This document shows, in pieces, positions 33,044 to 48,700 of a DNA stretch of 64,000 nt (within the stretch, counting starts at the first letter, position 1; each line of letters begins with the position of its first letter). This DNA comes from Proteromonas lacertae (lineage: Eukaryota > Sar > Bigyra > Opalinata > Proteromonadidae). The notes below the pieces were generated by a model. The model saw only the letters and a list, made by a program, of their open reading frames with translations. It searched no databases and had not been told where the DNA came from. Made by a program: the position numbers and the translations under genes. The stretch lies in NCBI GenBank assembly GCA_002245135.1, contig NGBS01000583.1, positions 124,001 to 188,000 on the forward strand, in the 5' to 3' direction.

Positions 33044-34829
33044 TTAAAACCATCCACTAAACCAACCACCTCCAGCATTGCTCTTACCATTATCTTCTTT
33101 CTTTGGTTCTTCTTTCCCACTTTTACTATTCTCACTCTTAACATTCTGTTTGTTATAATGAATAGTAGGCCATGTTAATTCCTCATAGGCAATATCAAAG
33201 AACATTGGTTTAGGTGGAATTGATTGTAATGGAGGTGGAAAATTATCTACGCTAGCGGCAATATTCACTCTAACACGATGTTCTTCAATTGACTTCAATA
33301 AATCTTTCATTTCATTATCATTAGGAAGTGAAGCAGCTAATTGTGAAGATAAATCGAACAGTGAGATTGACTTGCTTATATGATTATAATCAGAATAACT
33401 AATAACAAAATACATAAATATAATATAAAATATACTTTATTGCAGCATAATAAGCACGATAAGCTCTATATTTAATCTCTAACTCATCTGTATTTTTCAC
33501 GATTTCTTTATTACATTCATAGTCTTTTAATTCTCTTATATCATTGATAGCTTGTATTAAGTTATCATATATTCTTACATATTCCATAGTTTTAGTAGTT
33601 TTCTTATTCTTCATGTCTTTAACAATGTATAAATTTCTATCCATCTAAAAATATATAAATAAACAATATAAATACAATAATTTTAAGTTTTTCATATTTA
33701 AAATATGCTTCTAATCTCATACATTCTTCCTCTTTATCAGGTATAACATTCTTTTTAGCTTCTTTATTCTCATCTTCAATATACTGTATTATTTCATCAT
33801 ACTTTCTCAATATTCCATTCACAATATCCTGTATTTGTTCAACACTAATAATATCTTTATTATTCTTTATTCTATTAAACTCTTCATTCATTTCTTTCAA
33901 TTCATCCATTAAACTACATACCATTTGGTTCTTTATCATTATTTTATCATTTCCTTCAACATTATTCCATTCTATTGTCTTAAAATCATATTTTTGATTT
34001 GATCGAACTTCATCTTTCATTTTGGATAATAATGATTTCAATTGTTCTTGTCCTTCTAATGAACTTTCTGATAATTCATTCATTGCATCTTCACTTAATA
34101 AACCACCTCCAGTGACAAACCTCTGACAAGCTTGGATTAATGGATCAATCTTTACTTCTATTCTGTATTTGTACATATGAGTATTGTGCAATTCTTCTAC
34201 TGATGATAAATTAGTGTAAATTTCTTTGGAGGTAATGTAATTCTTTAATGCACCTTCGTAATCTTCTCTTTCCAATAAGTAATTACCTGTCATCCATGAT
34301 AAATAAGCTTCAGATTCTAATATTGTATAATTATCACATCGATCACGACATAAATCTCTTAGTCTTTCACCCCATTTTACTGCTTTTCCTAATCGAAGGA
34401 TTGTATGGAATCGTAAACGGCTTTTATTTTTATTTGCATCTTCCTAATAACAATAGACATATTAATATACTTGTTGCTGCTTTAGTTCCATAGCATAAGA
34501 CCATGCTCTTTCACAGTTGACTAAAGGAACTAGAAAATATCTCTTATCACTTATCAATCTTGAAGTAACTTCAGTTGTTGTGTAAGGTTTGTTTTTATGT
34601 TGACGAACACTTAATTTGAGCAAATGGCGAAGACGATTCAATCTATGAGTACAGTAAACTCTATATCTTTGATAGTTTTCTTGACGTAAACCGTTTTGCA
34701 TTTGATTGGAGTTTATTATTTCAAGAACTAATTAATAATACTACAATAAAATATACTGCTAAATTCAAATTTTGGAAGCTCACTTATTGGAATTTCAACT
34801 TCTTCAGTTTGCTCAGTTTTTTCTGCCAT
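33044..34829 (-). CDS. SRP68: Signal recognition particle subunit SRP68
   Basis: Five exons with introns at 34728-34756, 34444-34470, 33645-33675 and 33399-33435 (27-37 nt) give 553 residues in frame. The N-terminal block LEIINSNQMQNGLRQENYQRYR followed by CTHRLNRLRH and CERAWSYAMELKQ is diagnostic of the SRP68 RNA-binding domain. TPR-like helices follow (SEAYLSWMTGNYLLEREDYEGAL), then a C-terminal KPMFFDIAYEELTWP that corresponds to the SRP72-interaction region, ending in a Gly/Trp-rich GGGWFSGWF. The protein should bind 7SL RNA and SRP72 in co-translational targeting to the ER. It shares a 76-bp intergenic region with the pseudokinase gene. Confidence 0.92.
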
Positions 34830-34861
34830 TAGAATTTCTCAATTTAAAAAAATTGATTTGA

Positions 34862-34876
34862 CTTGATAAACTCAAG
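34862..34876. promoter_or_regulatory. CTTGA-n5-TCAAG palindrome in the SRP68/pseudokinase bidirectional promoter
   Basis: CTTGATAAACTCAAG is a perfect inverted pair of CTTGA in only 76 bp between two starts. Similar palindromes lie at 50091 and 54913. Confidence 0.4.
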
Positions 34877-34905
34877 CTTATTTTCATTTTTCTTTTTTAC
34901 ATTCA

Positions 34906-36645
34906 ATGTCGTTAAACCAACCTGAAATAAAGGCAAGAACTTTGAATATCGGAAAAAGAGAAAGAATTTATCATGGGGATACAAATTTGCCTCAAAAGAT
35001 GAGATTTGTAGATGTAAGTCATATATTTTAAGATTATTTTTATAGTTCAATAAAGCTATATTCAAAGGCAATGCTTTAAAAGATGATATAATGAAAAGAG
35101 AAGAGGCTGTATATAATCGAAAATATTATCGTGTATAGAGAGAATTAAGAAGAAGATGTCCAACTTATGTATTTAATGTATGCTATTAATTATATAATAA
35201 CTATTTAATGATGAATAGGGAGATAAAGCATTTCATAATCCTTACACCCATTTTAATGACAGTAATATATCAATAAATGATATTTTGAAACATAAAAATG
35301 ACTATGCATATTATGATAAACATAGATTCGATATTCTTCAAGTTATTCCATATTGTTCTGATGAATATTTCATAAGAGAGGATAGTTTAAAGATAATTCA
35401 AACAAATCAGAACAAATATATGGATTTTATAATGTGTTGTTTGTCTTTTTTTGGATTAAGATTTGTTCAAGCAGGTGATGTATCAATTGATAATAGTAAA
35501 GAAAGAAAGGACATGTATCAAGATAGAATAAATCATTTATTCATGAAAACTATCATCTCTTCATTGCTTCTTTATAATCAACATCTATCAGTTGTTTTAT
35601 ATTCCTATTATGAAGAAAAAATGGAAGATGATGATGAATTGTATTTTATATTTATAGATTGAATAATGTTTATATTATTATAGTGATTATTCAAAACCAT
35701 TTCATTTGAGTTTATACCAGAGTAGCATTGATGATGATGAAATGGAAGAAGAAGAGAAAGAAAATGGGAATGATAATCCTGCTAATGAGAGTAAAAGTGA
35801 GAATAAAGATGGAAATAAAGATGAAAATGTTGTAAAAAAAGAAATAATAGCTGCAGAACAACATTATTCAATAGAATTTGCTAGTCATAAGGTATAAAAT
35901 GATTGGTATTTATAATTTTTAATAGTATGATTGTGTATTGTGTAAGAATAAACATATTTATGAGTCAAATATGATTGTATATAAAGTATCTACTCTACCA
36001 TCAATCATTAAAAGATTTCAATTAATTGAAGGTTTATCAAATGATGTATTAGGTGATATACAATACTTCTCTTCTCTTACTATTGAAGGATTTTGTAAAT
36101 GTATTTTAAATCTAAGTTTCCCAAAATGTTTAATGTTTTATTCATGCCATCATGAAATGAATTTGAGATGTACAATCAATGAACATATTGTGAATGAGAA
36201 TATGTTTCCAAGAGAATTAATTATAAGATATTTATATGGATTATTAGTACCAATCTATTACATGAATAGTTGCAATCCTCCATTAGTTCATCAGAATTTA
36301 AATCCAGATAATATTTACTTCATTAATTCTGCAAATAATAATTCAAGCATTATATTTCATATCTGTGGATATATAGAATCAAGATTATGTCCAAACAGAA
36401 TGGTTTCAAGATATGTAGCACCTGAGGTGAGAGAAGGAAAAGAAATCTTCTTAAATTGTGATGTTTATAGTGTAGCAATAATTATGTTAGAATTATTAGA
36501 TGGATGGATTAGTAATGGTCAAGTAGGATTTAATCAACAGACAATGGCGATGATTGGAGATTTGAAAGGGATATTTGATGTGATGATTTATCCAAATATG
36601 CAAAGACCATCTGCTGATAAGATTTTATCAATGCTACCTAAATAA
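34906..36645 (+). CDS. Divergent pseudokinase with N-terminal extension
   Basis: Six exons with introns at 35014-35045, 35109-35138, 35178-35218, 35641-35683 and 35892-35925 (30-43 nt) give 519 residues. The C-terminal 230 residues follow the kinase C-lobe: LVHQNLNPDNIYF at the HRDLKPEN position, SRYVAPEV at the APE position and NCDVYSVAIIMLELLDG in helix F. The catalytic Asp and Lys of HRDLK are both Asn, and DFG is replaced by CGY, so phosphotransfer is not expected. The N-lobe is hard to align: no glycine loop, and an acidic insert (residues about 225-265) plus CVLCKNKH. The first 200 residues are helical and unrecognised. A scaffold role is likely. I cannot assign it to a named pseudokinase family. 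Confidence 0.75.
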
Positions 36646-36709
36646 AAAACAAATTAATTAAAATAAAATAAAATAAAATATATAAGCAATAACTATAGTT
36701 AATCTGTTT

Positions 36710-39700
36710 TTAATCATTCAAATTACACAAAAATGCACATCCCTTCCAAATCCATGTCTCAGGAGCTACACTAGTTGGTAAATACACTGTTACTACATAA
36801 TTGGTACTAATTCCTGTTGTTGATAAAGCTCCTGCTCTTTGAGATGTTTTATATACTGGACATGCATATTCTTTCTCATTTGGTTCATAATTCTTCGTTG
36901 GTAAGAAATGTATTGGGATCATTGAGCAATACAACTCACCTGGTTTAGAATCAACTACTTCACTCTTTTCTAAATCCCATCTTGCTCCTTCCATCCACAA
37001 ACCATATACAATCACACCATCTTCTGGACTTTCTAAACTAGACAATGGTTCATCTTTATAAAATGAAAAACTAAAATCTAATGAATTGATTGGAACTTTA
37101 TATTTTCGCGAGAATACTTGTAAAACACCAGTCATAAAACCTTGAGGGAAGAAGAAGACTGGTAAAGGGAAAGCATTGGGTGGACCATTATTGATCCATT
37201 TCCTCATAAATTCTACTCGAATCACCAAATCTTTAACCCAACTACCTAATGGTTTTAAACTAGGATAAGCAACATTATGCCATATTTCTGGTACTTGATT
37301 TCCTAAGAATGAAACATACATTTTATCCATATCTTCAGACATTACAGCTAATCCACGAATGGCTTTCTTTATTTCTACTAATGAACTTCTAACACAGTCT
37401 ATTAATCTATTAAACTTCACTATTTCTTGTGATAAAACAGTTGCTAAGGAGTTCATTAAACCTGATACTGGATCAATAACAAATGTGTTTTTATTGGCAT
37501 TTTCTTTGGATAAGTTATTTGGAACTAACGATTCTATTTCTGTAGCTAAATCATATACAATGTCATCATTGGATTTACCACCACTTCCACCTCCAGATGT
37601 TCTTGGTTGAATAGAGAATAATGATGTAACTAATGTAAAAGCTTCTTGTTTTCTATAAGCAATAGAAGCATTAAAGTGCATTCCAAATATCTCAGGATCT
37701 TCATTCATTGGTAAAGACTTAATATATTCTAAATAACTATTATGATCATTCACTTCAGGTGCATAATAAATACCACTATTACTAAACTTATAATCATTAT
37801 CTAATATATTGGGATTAATATAATGATCTAATATTGACATTAAACACCTTCTATCCCAATCATCAGTAACTCTTCCACCATAGTTAATTTGACCAATCAC
37901 ATATCTCAATGCATCCCATGGAATTACTTCTTGATCACTTAAAAACATCTTTAATACTTCAATAGATGTATCTAAATCACTATCATTGAATTCATATAAT
38001 ATATTCCAACCTAATGGACCAAATTTACGTCTTTCTTGTATAATTGCATGGAAGAAACCTAATCCAAACAATAATTTATGCCAACTCACTGTCTTTGTAC
38101 ATTCACTTAACTTCTGTTCAGTTATTATTGTCTCATAACTTCTCAATATATTTGATTTCAATCCTTTTGGTGGTTCTGTTGTTAGTTTTACACCACATTG
38201 TAACACAGGAACTGGGAAATATTCAGCAGGGAAGGATGTTAAGAACAATCTGAAATTATCGTCAATCTCTTTATTCTCTTCAAATGATAATACCATCTTC
38301 TCTAATTCAGGCATCCACGATTTAGCTAAGTGACAATTCTGCAATAAAACCCAATCACCTTTCTTACTACAATCATTTACTAATGATTCAGCCTTTGGTC
38401 CTTGTCCTTGACCTAATGATATTACATGCATTCTATCAGTCATTTGTCTTCTCTCAGCAAATTGTAATAATAAACTAGTAGGATCAGCACCAGTTGATAA
38501 TACAAAAATACAAGGAGTACATTTGTCCATGTCTTTATTGATTTCTTCCATTGATGTGGATGGTGTTTCAACCATATGACTACCTAATTGTGATGATATA
38601 TATCTAGACACTGCAAATACTACACGATCTTCACGGAATACTTTCAATAATAATAAGAATTGGAATGGGGTGACTTTTTCCCTCCAAGGTGATGGTATTT
38701 CTAATTCTTCAGGGTTTGATTCATTACTCCATTCTAACCATTTATCTAAATTAGTAGTGAATTCAGTGGTAATATTCTCAAAGTTTGGTATTTCTAATTC
38801 CATTGGAATAGACAGTATCCCATTGTATATCTGAGAATACAGTTTTATTAGGATTTGGTGGTTGATTTGCTCTTTCAAATATACTTGGACCTCTTAAGAA
38901 TATAAACCATTCATTATCACTAACTATTCCTTTATTTCTCATTATTGTAATACATATTAAGAAAGAGAATAACAACTTATCTTTTTCAAATAAACCACGA
39001 CATATATTTCTATAAATTACCTTTGTCATATATTCTATTATATTATTCAATCTCACTTCTATTTCATCAGATTTCTCTGATTCATCAATACACATGTTGA
39101 ATAAACGATTGAAATAAACTAATGAGTTTTGATACATAGGATCTATTCCACTTAAATCAGATATAACAAAATATATCAATGAACCTCTTAAAGCAACTGG
39201 TCTATACTCATCTCTCACTGTATTAATTTCAACCTCAGTCTTTTGAGATTCTGTCACTCTTTCAGCAATTATTTGACCTGTTTTCTGTGATTCAGCCAAT
39301 GTATTAATCAATAATTCATCATCTAAGATATTACCACTTGCAGTAGATAACATGGATAATATATTATTCTGAATTGACTCTAATTGTTTTCTATCTGCTG
39401 CCATTGATGATACTAATAATACTCTCTTCTCTTCTACAGCTGCTGCTTCTTTCTTTACCACTAAACCTAATAATTGATCTTCTAAACCATCTAATGTGAC
39501 AGTGAAGTTAATAATATTCACTTTAATACATACTTCTGGTAAATAATGTGGATTTGGTAATTTGGTTGTTAAGAACAATAAGAAATTATTATCATAATCA
39601 ACATCACTATCGCCTAAATGTATTAATAATCTTCCACCTTGCTTATGTATCTGTTTAGTTAAAACAGGTTCTAAGGATGCTACTAATTGTTCACCAATAT

Positions 39701-42700
39701 CTTCAATCAATAATACTCTACCAACTCTAATACAATTCTCTAAAGTCCTTAATAAATTAATATCATGGATCTTTGTAATATCTAAATTCTTACCATGCCA
39801 ATTTCTAATCCATTTATTAGCTTGTCCTTGAGGATCAATCATTAATGGCCATCTACTACCTTGTGTTGCTAATATTGAGTTATTCACTGATACTGTATCT
39901 GTTGGCAAACCTTGGATTTGCCATTCTTGTGTTTGTACTGGATTTCCTAAGGTATTCATTAATGAATAATTCTCACTTAGTGGTATTTCACCTTCTGTCA
40001 TTGTATTTAACCAATCATCTACAATCTTTATCTCTATAAACACCAGTAAATGCGCCATAATAACTTAATGAAGCAGATGATACAAATACATCACCAACTA
40101 ATAGTTTGATTTGTCCACTTAATTGTACAGCTTGTTCTTTCCATCTTACACCTTCTGCCTCTAATCCTTTTGTTAATTTCTCTGCTCTTTCTAGTCTTTT
40201 TCTTGTTAATTCAATTTCACCTTGTAATCTCTTCTTTTCATTCACTGTTTGATCACATTTCATTTGTAATTCATTCACTTTTGCTTCTATATCATTCAAT
40301 ACTGCTTGTTTCTCTGCTAAAGCTGCATTGGCTGTCGCTAATGTTTTGTTCATTTCTTCTAATCTCTTTCTCTTTGGTTCTACTTCTTTGGATACTTTGG
40401 CATATGTATTAATAGCATGAACCCATAAACAGATTGATGTTGCAGCTAATGATATCTTTTGTACAAATTCAGGTTGCATGTTTGGATTTTCAATATATTT
40501 CTTTAATTTAATCAATGTTGGTGGTTTAATATCATCCTTAGCAAAGTTCTGTAATAACTGTAAAAAGTCAGTTTTACTCAACCATTTCTTTGCAGTTTCC
40601 CAATCAGGTTTATCACCTAATAATATACACACAGCTTCCATTACTATCTGTACAGCAGCTGGTGGTGTTTTGAATGATTTCATTTCTGATATATCTTTCT
40701 TATCTAAGGCTTCTAAAGCATGTTCAGCATTTCTTAATGCAGGTAAAGCGACATTCAAATCTCTTTCAGCTTCAGCTTGAACTTCTGCAACTTCTTCTTG
40801 TTGTTTTGACACATCAGCTGTTTCTGCAGCAACACGTTCTCTTACTCCTGAAGCTTCTTCTTGTTGTTTGGCTACTTCTGCTAATAATTCTTCAGTTTCT
40901 TTGGATTTTACATCTAATACAGGTGCTAAGGCTGTTAAATCTTTTCTTAATCCTTCTACTAGTTCATTAGTTTCTTTTAATTTGGTAATACCTAATTCTA
41001 ATTGAGATAACTTTGAATTGAATTGTTCTTTCTTCTGTTTCAATAATTTACCATACAATTCAATCATATCTAAATAACTCTTTGGAGTTGTATATACTTT
41101 TCTTCTTAATTCATTAAAGAATTGATCAGAATAATCAGAAATTGATAAATGAACATGAACACAAGCACTGACTAAAGAGTCTTTTACTTTATCATCTTCT
41201 AATTCAAAAGTACCTAAATAATATTCAGCTACAGATTTCAAAGCTTCATCTGGCCATGGTAAATACCAATCAATTGTTGTACAGTTAATTAATGAAGGGA
41301 ATTGTCTGCATCTAATTCTCAGTGAATCACCAACAGGAGACATACACAATACCAAATGAAGATTATCTCTAACTCTCTTTACGAAGTGTATTTTACACAA
41401 ATCTCGTGATTGTGGTAAGCCTAATTCTCTCATCACAGGAACCATATCTGTCAATACTTTCTCCATTTCATCAGGTGCAAATAGATTAGGAACTTCTCCT
41501 GTATTTAATATTGCATTAATATCTTCTAAGAATGATTCTTCCATAATCTGTGAATCAGTGAATAAGAAAACTGTTCTTTCATTAGAAACACCTGTCTTTA
41601 TCATTAGATTCTTCAAATCTTCTCTAAAACTAGTCAAATTATAACCTCTAGTAATTTCAATCTGTGAACATTGTAAATCAGATATAAAGCATGCTAATCT
41701 TGTTAATGATTGTTTACCACTGCCTCCTACACCAACTAACATTGCATTACCTCTTGGTTGTCTAATAATACGTAATATATGTGAGATGTGATCTATAGCA
41801 TCATTGAAAAACACTAAGTTCATTTGTTGTGAATGATCTAAGTTATATTCATCTAAATAATCTCTCAAGATATGAGATACTCTTGTTATATCTTTAATTT
41901 CTTCATATTTCTTATCAGCAAAGGATGTACCAATTCTTAAGAAATCACCAAATATGATTGGATTGACCAGTAAACAACTCTTCTGGTTTGCCAACATGGA
42001 AATATCTTTGTAATAATTGTTGTATTTGTTCTATAAACCATTCTTTATCTTCATTATTAATTAAACGATCATAAAATACTCTCATCGTTTCATGAATCCA
42101 TAATTTCTGCATTACTTCTGCATTTGAACAGAACTTTGGTTCAATCATCAATATACCTTGGAATATCTTTGATATATCACGAAGATTGAATGTATAATGT
42201 GATTTAGCTGGAGTTGGTCTTAGATTCTCACTCATTCTTTGATATATTTCAACTGTACTATTCACAACAGCTGAATTTAACACTTTAATCTCATTCACAA
42301 AATCAGCAAAGAATCCTGTAATAATTGAATTGAATATTCTATCCATAGCATCTGCACTAGATGGACGGTAAACAGAATATATTGAAATGTCTCATAAATC
42401 TTTGAGTTAAGTTGCTTCTACCTCCACCAGGTGGTGCAGCATGCTGCTACTAAATTAGTATTAGCTATTTCCTTCCAGAATAATTGTTTTCTATCATAGA
42501 AACCATGCCAAGTTAAGAATTGTCTTAATAATTCAATTGGTGGTTGAGCTCCATATGTTTCAACAGCAGGCATATTAACATCATCAACAGCAATAACTAC
42601 TTTCTTAGCTGGTGGTGGTGCACTTAGATAATTCTTTCTTTGTTTCTGTAAATTACTTTCTATTGTCATTTGAGTTACTTTACTATCTGTTCTTGCACTA

Positions 42701-45700
42701 AATCCTAATGTTAATGCGAATATACTTTGTCCACCTTCTTCTTCAGGTTTCTTTAAATCATTCAATGTACTTTCCAATATAACAGTTTTACCTGTACCAG
42801 TAACACCAGTAAAGAATACTGGTTTATTGATTTGTAATAATCTTGTTAAGAAATATGAATATCTTGTAGTATCTACAGTTGGAACAAATAATTCAAAATA
42901 GGGAACTTTTGCATATGTAAATTGTGGTACAATTGTACTCCAATCTTTAAATTCCATTTTATCAGTTTTTAAGTAATAATCATACACTAAACCACTAGAA
43001 TAACCTAAATCTACTTGTGCTTTATCCATCAAAGCATGATAAAACTCATCAAATTGCATCCATTCACTTGGATTAATTGTAATACCAAAAGACCATATAA
43101 ATGCAAAGGAGAATATTTGATCTAAATGTTGATTAACCATTCTTGTCTTTTCTTCTTTTATTCTATTTGCATCATCTTCATGTTCTGGTGGTACAAATTC
43201 AAATGGATACCATAGACTCTGGAATATAGCACATAATGATATAACTAAGTTTTGATCTAATGTTTTAATTGGTTCATGAAGTCTATTTCTAATTAAATCA
43301 ATTGTTTCAGGTATAAACGTCTCAACATTCCATAAGAATCTTTCTACTTCTTCTGGTGAGAGTAAACTAGACATTTCTTTCACTAACCATGTCTTTATAT
43401 AAGGTAACCAACCTATATCTTCCACTGGAACATATACAACACCTAATCTTGAGACAGTGGCAGGAGAAGCAGCTTCTAAATCGCCCACTTCAAATACCAT
43501 TCTCATTTGTGGTTTTAATTTAATTCTTTCACCATTTGCTAAACATAATGTCATATTATCATCTAAGACAGTATTCATATTTTCAATCCATAATGCATCA
43601 ATTGGACCATCAAATATTAACCATTTCTTATTTGGACTTTCATCTAAGGCATATTTCCTCATGATTGTTGATGCTAAACCATCAATCCATTGCTGAGTTA
43701 ATTCATTATATTCACCATATAATTCACCCATTGTAATACATTTAGGATTAATTACTTGTTTCTCTACGATTTGTATTGATTCAGTACCTAATCCTTCTTC
43801 AAATAAATGAGTCATTGCATCTGCTAACATATCTTCAGCTGTACTTTTACCACTTCCACTTGGACCAACTAATACAACACCAAATCTAACATCCATTGTT
43901 TCGTATAATTGAATAATCTTCTTACTATATGCTTCTACTACTTGTAATCCATTATCTAATTGTTCTTTATCAATCTGTTCTCTTAATTTACCAGTATCTT
44001 GATAAGGAACTTCAACACCAGGGAATAAATCTTGTAAAATACCATAAAACAATGGTAAATCATCAGATAAGAACTTTGGAACATTTGAATCTCTCATTGC
44101 TCTAATTAACACAACATCTTCACTCAGATCTGGGTTATTTCTCTTTAATCCACCAGCCATAACTAATACAGATTTTACAGCTCTTAAACCATAATCGTAA
44201 TGACATTGTTGAGATAATTGTTCACTAGATAGTTTATATAATTTAGTCATCTTTCTGCTGAGATTTTTAGCATCATCAAAACCTTCAGCGAATAACATAA
44301 TTTCAGCGATTAAACTATAATCAGGTACCATCATAGCTACTGGTCTAAATAACACCTTTAAATTATCAGGTAATTCAGTACGACCAGCATAACCAGGATT
44401 CATAGTAATAATTACATGCATTTCACCATTCATTGAGATTTGTCTTCCTTCAAAGTTCAAATGTTCAGTCTTCAATAAACGCGCTTGTCTTAATACTAAC
44501 AACTGTTGTGCAATAACTGACAATACTTCAATATCAATTCTATTAAACTCATCTAGACAAGTCCAACAACCAGCTTGAGCTAAACCAGCAAATAGTTTAC
44601 CCATCATTTTATAATCAATTTGATCAGAACAGTTAAATACAATACACAATATAGCCAATGCTTTAGCTAAATCCTTAGAACTCTCAGTTTTACCTGTACC
44701 AGCAGGACCTGCAGGATTTCCACCTAATTTCAATGCTAATGCACCAGTTAAAGTCATCCAACATCTATCAGTTAATGGAGTAATAACTAAACGACTAGTA
44801 CATCCTTCATATTCATATCCATAAGGAATTGTACTATTAGATTGTCTAGCAACTACTGTTTCATCTTCCCAATAATATCTCAACTGTTTTTGCCAACCAA
44901 AATTACTAATATCACTAACACCTTCTTGATATAAATCATAGATTATATCTCTTGCATGTACATCGGTAGTAACTAATGCAACAATAACTCTACGTTGATT
45001 CTTTGTTAATTCACCTCTTACCATCTTTGTTAAGTCTTTTAAATCTTTTACATTATGATCATACCATTCTTTCATTGCATCTTTTGCATTTGGTTCAGTT
45101 AATACTTTCTCTGTTGAATTACACCACATAATTTGTGCGACAGTCGCTACAATCTGTCCAGCATGATTCAATACCCATTCAGGTCTTTCTTCATTCAAAT
45201 AATCCTTCAATCCAACACCCATCAACTTCTGTAATGACATTCTCATATTCTTTTCTACTTCAGCTTAACCAATCTTCTACATTACCTCTAGCTTTTAGAT
45301 TCTTACCTAAGGGTATTACTTCACCTTCAGAACTAATCATATCAGTAATATCTATACTACCAGGATCAGTACCAAACTTTAAGGTGACTAAATTATCAAA
45401 ACATTTTCTTAAATGTGGTTGTACAGCATGTGGATCTCTTGTTTGTGATAATATTTCTAATAATTCATCATTAGATAAGAAATAGAATCTTGGGAATATA
45501 CATCTCTTTACTTCTAAATAATCTTCTAATGATTTCTGTACATTATCTAAAGTAGCATTATGTTTCTTCAAGTTTTCTAATAATCCAATAGCAGTACCAG
45601 CTCTAATACATAATGGATCATCAAAACATCGTTTCATTAATGCTTTCCATGCTTTATCTACTGATTGGAATAACTTAGTTTCTTTAGGAAGTTGTCTTTG

Positions 45701-48700
45701 AATATCTGGAGCTGAGAATATATTCTCTAAATACATCCAATGCTTTTGACATGTCAACCATTCATCTAATACTTTTTGTAACATTATTAATTTACGTTGT
45801 AATTCATCTACTTTGTTTCTGATTGGTCCTACAAATCTTGAACCTAATATAGTATTCATAGTTACTAACGAATCTTCTAATAATGAAATAATATCATCAA
45901 CACTTCCCAATATAAATGTATCATTAGTATCTTTATATTTCAATACTTCAAAATCAATATTCTTCCATTTCTGTTCTACACCATCTCTCATTGCTTCTAA
46001 TACACTTTCTTGTATTGCTTCTGTAGCAATTGTCTCTAATTCTGTCGCATGATTCATCGCTTTCTTCTCTATCAATTGTCCTAATGTAAATCCTTCTACT
46101 CCATGTATTCTAAATCCTAATAAACTATGTATTCTATCCCAATGTCTTTCTTTCAAATCAGGACAACGTAATGATGTTACTACAGGTAATGTACTCTTAA
46201 ATTCAGTTACCATTTCTTTTAATTTTGTAGCTACTTTATTACCAGGTAATCCACTTTCAGCTTGTAATGCTGTTTTTAAATAAACTTGAACATCTTTACC
46301 TATAATATCAGGATCAATTTGTTCAAATGGTAATGTGCTCCATTGTAATGTATTTTCATTCCATGTTTGTAATCCATTCCATAATCTCATCTTTAAGGTG
46401 AAATCTCTAAATACAAAGTCAAAATCATCGAATAGAGTGATGGATAATTTCAATGTCTCTTGATATTTCTGTATTTTTTCACATTCTTTCTTACAATATT
46501 GCACTCTTTCATCTAATCTTGATAAATACTCTAATACATCATCAATCTTTGAATCTAATTTAGAGATCATTGCATTACTTAAATCAGCAGCTAAATCTGA
46601 TATTTTTACATGTAATTTAGGTATTTCTTCATCCAATTCTTTGGAGAATTTTCTAGTATTTTCCTCATATTTTCCTTCAGCTAAACTCAAACCAGTTTTC
46701 AATGAATATAATGTTTGATTTAGCATAAACAAATTAGTAGCAATATCATCATCAATAAATATCTCATACTGTTCTAAAGCACCATTCATATTCAAACAGA
46801 AGTTATATTCATCATCAATATCTCCCATTTTCTCTTGACATTGTCTAGTAAATGCAGTAACTGATACAAATTCATCAACAGATATTGGAGCAGTTGTAAC
46901 AATCTTCTGTGCATGACTGACTTCTTCTAATAATGCTTTTGATTTCTGCTTCAATATCATTGGCATTAATTCTGATATTTTATCATGGCAATCTCGTGGT
47001 ACTGGAATAAACATATCTTTCATTTGTAAGATTTCTAATCGAATAATACCAATTCTATGTTGTTCTTCCATATCATTGAATAATAGTGATTGACTATTAT
47101 ATTTATCTAATCTTGCTGTATATGTTTCTATTGGTGTTGCTCTATATTCATCAATTGTCATGTGTTTATAATCTTCAGAACAATCAACGTAACCTTGTAA
47201 ATATACCAAAAATATATCCGTTTCTTTTATAGCTCTATTGAATGATTCTGTTAAAGTTCCACCAATTTGATCAATTAGACTTTGGAAATATACATTCTCA
47301 ACAACCAATGAACTTAAATCTAATCCTTCACCTATCACACCATTAGTTTCATCTAATAAAGGCTGTACAAAGTCAATAAATGTATTATCTACTAATAATC
47401 TATTAGGATTAGTAATTATCTTTCAATCCTTCATAAACTAAACTTTCAACTTTCATCTTGAATTGTTCAGGAGTTGGTGTATATAAATAATGATCTAATG
47501 TTACAGTAATTGGTGGTTCATCTGTTTCTATCTTCGTTTGATTTGGTAATACAGTCATTGAGAATAGAGGTTGCCAAGTTTCTTCAAGCTCAGGATCAAC
47601 TACAGCTTGATTGAATATTATATTTTGTCTTAATACTTCTCTACCTTCTTCTGTTATTCCATTTAATAATTGCTTAGTTGAATCTAAAGAGAGGTTTAAT
47701 AATCCTATCTAAAACCATAAAATCAATTAATCGAATATAATTTGCTAATTTTCTACATTGTGATCGCATTGCTGCTCTTTTAGTAAAACTAATTTCTTTG
47801 GTTTGACTGTTGGCTTGTTGTTCATTGATTTGATTATCTAAAGCAGCTATTAAGGGTGAAGCACCATGTGTTGGACTGGTTAAACTACTTTTCATTGGAT
47901 GAGTAGATGTTTCTATATTAAATAATAATAATAATAATATAATATAAATATACTTCCAAATCCACCATCTTCTATATATGTATTCAGTGAAGTTGAACAA
48001 GTATTTAATAATAACACTTTAATCTTATTCTCAATATTATGAAATTGTTGTTCACTATTTTCTCTTTGTTGGTTTTGAACTGTATCAAATTCATCAAGTG
48101 TATAAGTATTAATTGGATCTAAATGATATAACTGTAAAGCAGATAACTCATTAAATAAATCAATAAATTGAAATAAACCATCTCTTAATACATCATCTAA
48201 TATAAACAACTGTTTATTTAACTGTTTTGCAGCTCTAATCATATTATTTCTTCTTACAGTATGTTTCCATTGTTCAAATGCTTTCACTACTTTGAAATAT
48301 CGAAAGAATTTGATTTTCCTTAACTCGATAAAACATATGATATTCAATCTCATATTGCTCAAGTGTAGTTAACATTGTATCAGCTGCCATACAGTGCATT
48401 ATTGCATTATGAGTAATTACATAATAATCAACAGCAGTTGGATTTCCATCTTCTATAATAATTGGATTTGAATTACCTGATACTGAAGATGATGAGGATA
48501 ATACACTACTTCTATTACTGTTTATATTATTATTATTATTATTTAAATCTTCACTATTTACATTCTTTACTGATGATAGTGTGCTTTTACGTCTAACACC
48601 TGTTGGAGGTGGTTGCTTTGGAGGTTGAGGTATTTGAGTACTTGCAACTACATTGGGACTATCTAAATTGAGTTTAATTTGTTGTTCAGCTGCCATTTTC

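Noticed and set aside
35109-35138. In-frame TAG suggesting the pseudokinase gene is broken
   Set aside because: A 30-nt GTATAT...TATAG intron covers it and restores the frame cleanly.
38778-38878. Overlapping open frames as separate genes in the dynein region
   Set aside because: They encode consecutive parts of one dynein heavy chain in order, so they belong to a single gene with frame skips.
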